Assembly: GCA_049325575.1 (NCBI GenBank) | Contig: JBMOLK010000225.1 | Coordinates: 1-7,292, forward strand | From: JBMOLK01 sp049325575 | Lineage (GTDB): Bacteria; Bacillota; Clostridia; Acetivibrionales; Acetivibrionaceae | Reading direction: 5' to 3' | DNA length: 7,292 bases | Part shown: one piece after another, positions 1-7,000 of the stretch | Position numbering within the stretch: position 1 is the stretch's first letter | Layout: every line of letters starts with the position of its first letter | Notes under the pieces: model-generated | The model's database searches: none | What the model was told of the DNA's origin: nothing | What the model saw: the letters and a program-made list of their open reading frames with translations, nothing else | Position numbers and translations under genes: made by a program

Positions 1-2493
1 CTTTTGATGGGAGCCTATCCATATACGTACACTCCAATAAGATTCCAGCTCTCAAAAGATTCAGCAGACAATATTTATGTCAAGGTATACAAGGTAAATC
101 AGGGAAGCCTTGATTTACCAAGGCTGTTCTATGAGATTCAATCAAGTGATGATCCAACTATAGTCGGGGACTGGACGGTCAAGAAAACCATTGACGACAG
201 CTTTTTTGCCCCCGGAGCTGAAAGTGCCATAACACTTATTTCGGGCGTAGGGCCAAACAATAGAATTTACTATAAAATAGTTGTTAAAACAGATACCACA
301 AGTGATAGACTCGAATCAATGTCAATGTACTATATTCTTGCAGAAGACACAAGTAAATCGCCTGTGCCAAACGGCATAACCGTAATAGGCAGAGATTTGG
401 TTACAAGAACAGTAATGATAAATGGGCAGCCGGTTTTGCAGAAGTCTACAGATGTCACCATATCCTGGGATAAACCGGCTAACTGGGATGAGATAAGAGC
501 GAACACGGATGTTGATAGTGATGTTGTATTCCAGGTTCTTCTGAATGTGAACCAGGCTGAAGTAAATATTGAGCCCTATCCGGAGCTTAAAGCTGATGGT
601 GTCTTATACGGATACTTTCCACTAAAGTATAGAAGGGTGTTGTATTTTTCGTCAAAAAGTGTCAAGGAAAATGGAAACCGGCTTGAGTATACCATCAAAG
701 GATTTGATTTGTTTAAAGGAAAGTACTTTTCCGGAATTGGAGGAGACGGCAATCCTGTAATTGTTGATGAAACCATAGATAACCCGGAGAATTATCCTGC
801 TTTTTTGCTTCCTAATAAAGTATATTACATGCAGATGTATACAACAAATGCAGTCAATAGAAATACCACCGAATTGGAAAACATGTCTGACAAGTCTGTT
901 ATAGTAAGTTTTACCACCCGTTCTGCAGTGGAGGTAGATGTCCCTCTGCCTAAGAACTTAAGATTAAACAGGAATGAAGCCGATGTTACTATCAATGACA
1001 CTACTATCGTATCAAACTTTATCGAGCTTCAGTTTGACAAGGTAAACGTAACCTGGAATAACTATATGTCTGATACCACCGTATCAAAAGCTGTATACTA
1101 TGACCTGTACATGAGTACAAGGTCTGATATAAATTCCTTTAGAATGATAGGCAGTACCCAGACACTAAACGGAGACCTGGCTTTTATCGGGGCAAGCGAT
1201 GAACAGAGTACGTCTATAAGAGTTATTATAAGAAACTTTTCTCCGGACAACCCTGCCTATACTCTATTTGGGTCCAAACTACGGCCAAATACAACCTACT
1301 ACTTTGTCGCAAAAACCAGACTGTCCATTTCCGGGCAGAGTGTGGACAAGGAATCCGTTTCTACCGCTATTCTTTCTGTAACCACTGTTAGAGGGGTAAT
1401 AGGAATACCTGATGATTCTTCCAAGAGGCCTTTAGCCCCTACCGACTTTAAGATTGCTGAAGATGAGGGCGGTAACCTGCAGGTTACAGGGTCACGTGCA
1501 GTATTTTCCTGGTCCAGACAGGAAACAGATGTAGTTTATGATATTATTTGTACATCAAGAAGGCTGGAAACAGACGAGGGCCCGTACGATGGAGCTGAAG
1601 ATGCACTGTATCAAAGCTTTAGAGCCGTATTTGCAGATATATTGCTGGACCCGTCACTGGAGACACTGGCGGAAAACTTTGAATATAACCCGGTAAGCAG
1701 GGAATGTAAATTAACTATAGATAAATGGCTTTTCCCAAACAGGCTTTATTATTTTAGTATAAGAGCAATTAGAAGGTCGGACAATACAAACTATAGTTCA
1801 TGGGTTTCTATTCCCGTTACTACTGCACTCATTGAACAGCCTGCTTTGCTGGAAGCTGTAAAGGATGTACAGTTGGGATTTTTCTTTAATGATGAGGATC
1901 TTAATGTAAGAACCGAAGACTATAATGTTTATATTAAAAGTGAAAACGATCTAAAGTACAATTTTGTCACCAAAGACAGGTATACTATGGCCAAATTCGG
2001 TCCCACCTGTTATGCGAGACTTGTAAACCTAAAGCCTAATACCTCCTACGATATAAAGGTATACAAGAATAATGACGAAACTCTTGTGTTTTCCAGGGAA
2101 GGTATGGAAACAAGAGACGGCTATCACCAGATTGAATTAAAATGGAGGGGGCTGCCGGGATACAAATACGAGCTGACTGTAAAAACGTTATATGATAATG
2201 AGTATACAGTACTTGCTGACCAGAACTTGGAGGAATATGTAAACAAGGACGGCAGAATACTTCCTTACTATACGGAGAAAAACATCAAAACAAGCAGCAC
2301 AAATCAGGAGTACTATTTCGCCAGAATAAAAACCATTCCGGTGAAAACAGCTGACGGCTATTTTGAGGATGTACCTCTAAAATCTAACACAAAATATTAT
2401 GTGAAGGTCCGTGCAATTAAAATTGACCCTATAGATCCTACGATAGTTTCATACTCAAAGTATGTGGGTCCAGTAGATATCAGGACAGACTTT
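1..2493 (+). repeat. Divergent FN3-like repeat array of gene 1
   Basis: One partial and five fuller beta-sandwich units follow each other. Each full unit ends in an F-strand motif and then a G-strand running into a T-T-x or R-T-D boundary. The F-strand motifs are LLPNKVYY (268-275), LRPNTTYY (426-433), LFPNRLYY (576-583), LKPNTSYD (676-683) and LKSNTKYY (792-799). Unit ends are TTRS (304-307), TTVRG (460-464), VTTAL (605-609), METRDG (701-706) and DIRTDF (825-830). The units are about 90 to 190 residues long, against roughly 90 for a standard FN3 domain, because several carry insertions. Unit 4 has Phe in place of the usual B-strand Trp (VQLGFFF, 622-628). DNA-level identity between units is low, so the array is old. 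Confidence 0.8.
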
Positions 2494-3954
2494 AACCAGG
2501 ATGATTACGATGACGAAGATATGGACACAAAGAAGAAAGCCTCGTTCCTTGATAGAATACGTAAGTTTGAAGAGGCACTGTATTGGAGAATAGATATTGG
2601 AAACGGACTATCCAATAAGCTTCTTCTTAAGGGCGACAGAATGGTTAATGCAATCGAAAACAACGGGCCATATCCTTTTACGCTTGATATTTCAAGGTAT
2701 GCAGAAGGTGTCTCCATGGACATAATATATGTTCCCGTTAGTGTTATAGAAATACTTGATACGGATGACAAGAGTCTGGTAATAAAGACCTCCGGAGCTG
2801 AGTATACCTTAAGGCCCGGAACTATAGACACGCAAAACAGGGAAGTCGTTGAGCTTAAGAGCAAATCCAATATAAATGATATATATTATAAATTCAATAT
2901 AAACCGTTTGGCCAAGTCATCGAAGGTTCTGCCCCAAGGGGCCAAGCCTTTGTCAAAGATTAATGACTTCAGCATGGATGCAGTAGGTACGTCTATAACC
3001 TATATGAAGCTGAAGGAACAGATAAATGACAGGGTATACAATAAAGACTCGGGACTTGTTCAGCAAAAGCTAAAGGAGTTTTTAAGCACCAGCACAAAAA
3101 GCACTGTAACTTCAAAGCAGCTTGAAACTGTTATATCAAAATTAATAGGTGACATTGAAATGGAGCTTTCCTTGTTCCTCAAGAATAAAATTGAAGGAGG
3201 AAACGGATCATATCCAATAGTAGCAGGCACTAAGACAATAAGAGATTTTAACAAGCCGTTGATGACCAAGCTTACATATACCGATGAAAAGGGACTTAAG
3301 CTTCCCTATGTCTGCTATGATGGAATTGAAAAGTGGCAGAAAGTGTTGGCTAATACCGTACATATTGCAAACAGCATACTGTTTAATACCATAAAGACGG
3401 GAGAATATTCAATCCTTCTTATAGAGGCTGCTTCCAATGATGTTCCGGAGGATTATCCGCTTTCTAACGATATTAAAACACTAGTATCAAAGTATGACCT
3501 TACCGAGGTCTTTGGTTCGTTAAAATCCTTCTATCCTGAAGACCCTGTTAAAGTAAAGGAAATAATTCTGCTGTATGAGAAGGTGGTTGGCAAGGATATA
3601 CGAAGTTCCGGACTTACTGTTATGCAAAAGGCACAGAAATATGGCCTTGAAGATCTGATAAGCATTGGCGGGGTATCAAGGGAAGTAAAAAGGCAGGAGA
3701 CGGCAAAAGTCATTATGATGGTATACTCTGACAAAACAGGAGTATATACCGACAGCCTTATACCCGGCAGATACATTTATATTAGTGATGAAAAGGACAT
3801 TGAGTCAAAGAATTACAAGCATGTGCTGATGACGGTAGACTTGGGAGTATTAAATCTTGACGCAAAAGGCGCGTTTGCTCCCAATAAGCCCATAACCAGG
3901 GCAGAACTGGCAAGTGCATTTGTAAAGTTGCTTAAGCTTACCGGAGATGTGTGA
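1..3954 (+). CDS. FN3-repeat surface protein with C-terminal SLH anchor (5' partial)
   Basis: The frame is open from the first base and ends at TGA 3952-3954. The TTG at 4-6 and ATG at 7-9 lack a ribosome binding site and a signal peptide, so the true start almost certainly lies upstream. Residues are numbered from codon 4-6. Order: partial FN3-like unit (1-118); FN3-like units at about 120-306, 314-462, 476-608, 613-703 and 706-830, most with a B-strand Trp (W155, W351, W503, W714) and an L-x-PNT-x-YY F-strand motif; acidic linker 833-841; beta-rich module 861-969; proline-free helical stretch about 1000-1064; small beta module 1084-1142; three SLH-like repeats 1146-1312, the last with ITRAE. 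No LPXTG motif or transmembrane segment is seen. SLH domains are known to bind pyruvylated secondary cell-wall polymer, so a wall-anchored extracellular location is inferred. No enzyme domain is recognisable; an adhesin, stalk or S-layer-associated role is inference. The downstream gene is a likely paralogue. Confidence 0.93.
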   Translation, partial: LLMGAYPYTYTPIRFQLSKDSADNIYVKVYKVNQGSLDLPRLFYEIQSSDDPTIVGDWTVKKTIDDSFFAPGAESAITLISGVGPNNRIYYKIVVKTDTTSDRLESMSMYYILAEDTSKSPVPNGITVIGRDLVTRTVMINGQPVLQKSTDVTISWDKPANWDEIRANTDVDSDVVFQVLLNVNQAEVNIEPYPELKADGVLYGYFPLKYRRVLYFSSKSVKENGNRLEYTIKGFDLFKGKYFSGIGGDGNPVIVDETIDNPENYPAFLLPNKVYYMQMYTTNAVNRNTTELENMSDKSVIVSFTTRSAVEVDVPLPKNLRLNRNEADVTINDTTIVSNFIELQFDKVNVTWNNYMSDTTVSKAVYYDLYMSTRSDINSFRMIGSTQTLNGDLAFIGASDEQSTSIRVIIRNFSPDNPAYTLFGSKLRPNTTYYFVAKTRLSISGQSVDKESVSTAILSVTTVRGVIGIPDDSSKRPLAPTDFKIAEDEGGNLQVTGSRAVFSWSRQETDVVYDIICTSRRLETDEGPYDGAEDALYQSFRAVFADILLDPSLETLAENFEYNPVSRECKLTIDKWLFPNRLYYFSIRAIRRSDNTNYSSWVSIPVTTALIEQPALLEAVKDVQLGFFFNDEDLNVRTEDYNVYIKSENDLKYNFVTKDRYTMAKFGPTCYARLVNLKPNTSYDIKVYKNNDETLVFSREGMETRDGYHQIELKWRGLPGYKYELTVKTLYDNEYTVLADQNLEEYVNKDGRILPYYTEKNIKTSSTNQEYYFARIKTIPVKTADGYFEDVPLKSNTKYYVKVRAIKIDPIDPTIVSYSKYVGPVDIRTDFNQDDYDDEDMDTKKKASFLDRIRKFEEALYWRIDIGNGLSNKLLLKGDRMVNAIENNGPYPFTLDISRYAEGVSMDIIYVPVSVIEILDTDDKSLVIKTSGAEYTLRPGTIDTQNREVVELKSKSNINDIYYKFNINRLAKSSKVLPQGAKPLSKINDFSMDAVGTSITYMKLKEQINDRVYNKDSGLVQQKLKEFLSTSTKSTVTSKQLETVISKLIGDIEMELSLFLKNKIEGGNGSYPIVAGTKTIRDFNKPLMTKLTYTDEKGLKLPYVCYDGIEKWQKVLANTVHIANSILFNTIKTGEYSILLIEAASNDVPEDYPLSNDIKTLVSKYDLTEVFGSLKSFYPEDPVKVKEIILLYEKVVGKDIRSSGLTVMQKAQKYGLEDLISIGGVSREVKRQETAKVIMMVYSDKTGVYTDSLIPGRYIYISDEKDIESKNYKHVLMTVDLGVLNLDAKGAFAPNKPITRAELASAFVKLLKLTGDV
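2584..2910 (+). other. Conserved beta-rich module (W-DR-RPG) after FN3 array, gene 1
   Basis: Residues 861-969 start at W861 (WRIDI) and continue through D878-R879, a strand LDIS, a V-P-V-S-V-I-E-I-L segment, LVIKT and LRPG (936-939), ending with YKFNINRL. The same order of motifs is found in gene 2 (W924, D934-R935, VSDKVFKAL, LIIET, IRPG), so the module is conserved between the two proteins. The pattern resembles the beta module that often sits before SLH repeats in Bacillota surface proteins (a V-x-x-x-V/L-x-x-L strand, a hydrophobic strand, then a Pro-containing loop). That resemblance is from memory of the family and not from a search. An acidic linker (833-841) separates it from the FN3 array. 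Function unknown; a stalk or spacer is inferred. Confidence 0.6.
3001..3195 (+). other. Proline-free helical stretch in gene 1 (predicted)
   Basis: Residues about 1000-1064 are rich in K, E, Q, L, I and S and form heptad-like runs such as LVQQKLKEFL and TVISKLIGDIEMEL. No proline occurs between P982 and P1071, whereas the rest of the protein is beta-rich and proline-containing. It lies between two beta modules that also occur in gene 2, where the equivalent gap is only about 35-40 residues with no such helices. Secondary structure is judged by eye; a helical hairpin or coiled coil is plausible but not shown. Confidence 0.5.
3253..3429 (+). other. Small pre-SLH beta module, gene 1
   Basis: Residues 1084-1142 contain K-P, a strand TKLTYTDEKG, then YVCYDG, E-K-W-Q-K around W1111, and a closing strand TGEYSILLIEA. 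This matches a common pattern just before SLH repeats in surface proteins: a strand, a Y-Y-D turn, a W-x-x-V segment, and a terminal G-x-Y/F-A/S-I/V strand. Gene 2 has the matching segment KPIKVVVTYNEG with the SSWKRLG motif at the very end of the window. Family assignment is inference from pattern. Confidence 0.55.
3439..3588 (+). other. SLH-like repeat 1 (degenerate), gene 1
   Basis: Residues 1146-1195 start DVPEDYP, continue with D-I-K-T-L-V-S-K-Y-D-L, and end F-Y-P-E-D-P-V-K-V-K-E followed by a helix. The spacing D-V, helix, F-x-P, then a pentapeptide and helix fits the SLH fold. The usual I-T-R-A-E is replaced by VKVKE (1182-1186), losing the Arg that is typical of the polymer-binding motif. 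It may be a structural rather than a binding repeat. Confidence 0.55.
3610..3726 (+). other. SLH-like repeat 2 (degenerate, short), gene 1
   Basis: Residues 1203-1241 hold the helix VMQKAQKYGLEDLISIGG followed by the pentapeptide VKRQE (1228-1232) and the helix TAKVIMMVY. This looks like the second half of an SLH repeat, with Arg and Glu of the T-R-x-E motif kept and the F-x-P segment lost. The repeat is short compared with the usual 50-60 residues. Confidence 0.5.
3775..3939 (+). other. SLH repeat 3 (near canonical), gene 1
   Basis: Residues 1258-1312 contain a Y-I-S-D start, the helix KHVLMTVDLGVLN, then G-A-F-A-P (1289-1293), ITRAE (1297-1301) and the helix LASAFVKLLKL. ITRAE and F-x-P are hallmarks of the SLH family. 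It lies at the extreme C-terminus, four residues before the stop, a usual position for a cell-wall anchor. The normally conserved Trp after the first aspartate is replaced by Tyr1271. Confidence 0.88.
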
Positions 3955-3979
3955 CGGGTTTTTGGTTATAAAAAGCGTG

Positions 3980-3985
3980 TATAAT
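3980..3985 (+). promoter_or_regulatory. Possible -10 element (TATAAT) in the intergenic gap
   Basis: A perfect TATAAT lies 26 bases upstream of the ATG at 4012. No good -35 box is found at 16-18 bases: GGTTTT occupies the 17-base position. The best TTGACA-like match, GTGACG at 3951-3956 overlapping the gene 1 stop, is 23 bases away. It could be a weak second promoter for gene 2 or a chance hit in AT-rich sequence. Start of transcription would fall very near the ribosome binding site, giving a short leader. Confidence 0.3.
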
Positions 3986-3998
3986 CAAAGTACTTAAT

Positions 3999-4003
3999 AG
4001 GAG
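3999..4003 (+). promoter_or_regulatory. Ribosome binding site of gene 2
   Basis: AGGAG is separated by 8 bases from the ATG at 4012 and by only 2 bases from an in-frame ATG at 4006. The spacing favours 4012 as the start; the alternative would add only Met-Ile. Confidence 0.85.
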
Positions 4004-4011
4004 AAATGATT

Positions 4012-4095
4012 ATGGCAAGGGTTAAGAGAATTACCGGATTACTCCTTATATTGGTGTTGATTTTGCAGCAAGGCATTTATAATGTGGTTCTTGCT
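4012..4095 (+). other. Sec signal peptide of gene 2
   Basis: Residues 1-28 have a basic start (MARVKR), a leucine/isoleucine-rich core (GLLLILVLIL) and a polar end with VLA before SEE. The V-x-A pattern at -3 and -1 fits signal peptidase I, giving a predicted cut between A28 and S29. No lipobox cysteine is present, so it is not a lipoprotein. Confidence 0.85.
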
Positions 4096-7000
4096 TCTGA
4101 AGAGCATTTACAGACTGCTCCAGCTATGGTCCGGGTGGAACAAAGGAACGTAGATGAACCTCCTATTGGCTATAATGAATTTGATACTTATTACGCTGAC
4201 TTTAAGTGGAATGTAAGTTTCCCACCTGATGCATCCGCAGGGTTTTTGAATATTTATCTTCAGGAAATAACCAAGCCGTACAGGCCTCCAAGGACCCGTA
4301 CATTGAAGGAAAGAGATCTTCCGGGCAGTCTGACCTCCTTTAGATTAAAAGAGCTGAATTCAGGAACTATCTACTATGTTGATATGACTGCATATCATAC
4401 ATATGTAATTGATAGTACAACTTACAGAAGCCCTGAATCAATACCTTCCAACAAGGTTAAGGTTCTAACCGATATTAGTATCAATGCATATTCCTATGGG
4501 ACAAATAAGATCAAGATAGAATGGGATGATGTGTGGAACAGTTCGCGAAGAATAGACTATAAGCTTTATATATCGGAAAACAGCAGCTTTACCAATACCC
4601 CCCCAATATATATAGGACAATCACAGATAGGACAGGACAAGCCTGTAACTGTAAATGAAGCCACAGGTAAACTTGAGTATGTCCATACAGTAAGAGATTC
4701 GGGAAGGGTTTACTATGTAAGGATTGAACCTGATGTGGCAGAGGATGAGTTAAAGAGAACCCAGTTCTCAAAGACCGTTTCTGTAAGCAGTTTTATCCTT
4801 GTTAGGACTACAAAAATATCTACCAGCGACTCGGGTGTCATATGGAAACTTGAATGGAGCCCTGTTGTCACAGGCCTAAGTGACAGCAGTATTAGAATTG
4901 TTTATCATGTTTATAGAGGAGTAATTGGTTCCAATGATTTACCCCAGTATATGGCTGCAGTTGACGGTACAAACTTTTTTATAACCCTGCCCCCGGGAGA
5001 GATCCAAAATTATTTTATAATAAGGGCCATAGTCACAAGAGACGGACAGGAAGTCTATAGGGGTGTAAGAATCGAATCGGACAGGATTATAGTAGGGGAG
5101 CAGGAAGTACCGTCGCGCCCCGCTGCTCCGGAACTTGCAGGTAAATTTGAAAGGGTTGAGGGTGACCCAATAATAAGCTATGATTCAGAACTAAAGCCTA
5201 ACAGTGCCACAGTTCTATGGAGGGTGCCCACAAAGGGTGATGGTCAGATAGACAATGATGTAGCCTATGACATCTGGCTTCTAAATGACCCAGACCTTAT
5301 AGACAATCCGCCTTCCGGTACAAAGATAGCTTCAGATGTCAGAATGGGAAGCAGTAACTTTATTCTAAACGGTAATACCCTTGTAGGCTACAAGTATACT
5401 GTGTCCAATTTGACTGCCAATTCAACCTACTACCTGAAAATAGTAGCCAAAAAGCAGTTTATTGAATATGTTGACGATATACTTCAAAATGTTACTTATA
5501 ACTCGGACCCTGCGATAAAGGTTATCATAACACCAGCAAGAGGTCCTATCGATCAGCCACGGGTACCTGCAAGGCCGCCCCTTAAAGTAAAGAAAACAGC
5601 CCAGGGTAAAGATATGATTACAAGGAATACAGTAACTATACAGCTAAAAAATCTGTGGTATGAACAATATAATTTTGCGGCCAACAGGTGGGAATATATA
5701 AGGAGCGAAAAGCTTGATGAGAACGATATACCGCCTTTTGACCCCTTAACAACTGTTGTGGATGATGTATACTATAGAAAAGTAGCCTATGACTCCGGTG
5801 TCACAATAGATGTGGGCTGTGTCAGGTTTATTGAGGGAATGTCATACGAGGAGATTAATACAATTACTGCTGACAGTATAACGAATTTCCCTGTTGCAGC
5901 CAATGATCCTTTGGAAGATTCCCGGTTAAACCCTGACAGGATGAAACATAATATTGATATTACTTTGACCAATCTTGAACCCAATACTGTATACATTATA
6001 TGGGTGAGGGCTTCAAGACAGAGTGTCAACCTTACATCAGGACCGTCAGACCCCATCATAATTACAACAAGTCCTATAGTTACTGCCCCCATTGAAAAAC
6101 CTGTTGTACCTGCATTTAACTACAATCTGCCAAGTGATACTCATATTGATGTAGGGTGGGAGTATAATACCAAATATAACTACTATTTGAAATACGGGCT
6201 TGAAGATAATATTGATGCAGCTGTAGGTGATGCAAGGATAACGCCTGAAGACCTTTATGAGTCTGTATATTACAGGGTAAAGGACTTGAACCCGGATACA
6301 CTGTATTATTTTTGGATACAGGCGGAATCAGTGAATGAAGCAGGCCAGACAAGCAGGTCAGAGTGGAGCGATGCATACCCTGTCAGGACTCTTCCCTATA
6401 TTCCACCTGACACCCCGAAGGGCTTTGGTATCAAAAACAGCAGTGATGCAATTACAAAGAACAGCATAACGTTTGAATGGATACAGGAAGAAAATGTTGA
6501 ATATATACTTGAGATTGCTAGCAACATAGACTATAAGGATGCCAAGGAATATGAAGTGGGGATGGGCTCCGAATTTAAGGTTAACGGGCTTTTGTCCAAT
6601 CACAGGTATTACGCAAGGCTTTATGGCTATGATTCCCTGAAGGATTTGAGGTCGGAGCCCACTCAGAGTATTACGGTGAGGACAAAGAGAAGCAGTGACG
6701 ACTATGACTCTGATCAGGACATAGAAAGTGTTATAACCGGGGAATATATAGAAAAAGGCACTGTCATAACCGGGGGAATATGGGATATCAGGATAGTAGG
6801 GGTTAATGCGGACCGGTTTGTTGAGTATGCTTTAAATGATAAGGAGCTTGACTATAAAATTGACCTGAAAAAGCCTCCTTCGGCCTACAACAAAGCTAAA
6901 ATACTGGTCTCGGACAAAGTATTTAAGGCCCTTACAGGACTTAAGGAGAATCTTATAATCGAAACAGACAAAACCTCTATTGTAATAAGGCCGGGCGTAC

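Noticed and set aside
576..776. Minus-strand open frame of 66 codons
   Set aside because: Antisense shadow of gene 1 with no recognisable motif.
76..2068. Near-identical DNA strings (aaggtatacaag) at 80s and 2050s as a direct repeat
   Set aside because: The match is only about 12 bases and encodes the same FN3 strand pattern (K-V-Y-K), so it is explained by protein-level repetition.
2505..2870. Minus-strand open frame of 121 codons
   Set aside because: It lies fully inside the well supported gene 1, has no ribosome binding site that I can see, and its Ser/Leu-rich composition is what the antisense of this coding sequence would give.
3060..3776. Two minus-strand open frames (3060-3269 and 3531-3776)
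   Set aside because: Both are antisense to gene 1 regions with clear modules (helical stretch, SLH repeats); no independent support.
3959..3974. TTTTT-GGTTAT-AAAAA as a terminator hairpin between the genes
   Set aside because: The stem is only five A:T pairs with no GC base and no following T-run, too weak for an intrinsic terminator.
4006..4008. ATG at 4006 as the start of gene 2
   Set aside because: It is in frame but only two bases from AGGAG, too close for efficient initiation; the ATG at 4012 has 8-base spacing.
4120..6690. FN3 units as part of a cellulosome or glycoside hydrolase
   Set aside because: FN3 units often accompany such enzymes in Clostridia, but no catalytic, carbohydrate-binding, cohesin or dockerin pattern is visible in either protein.
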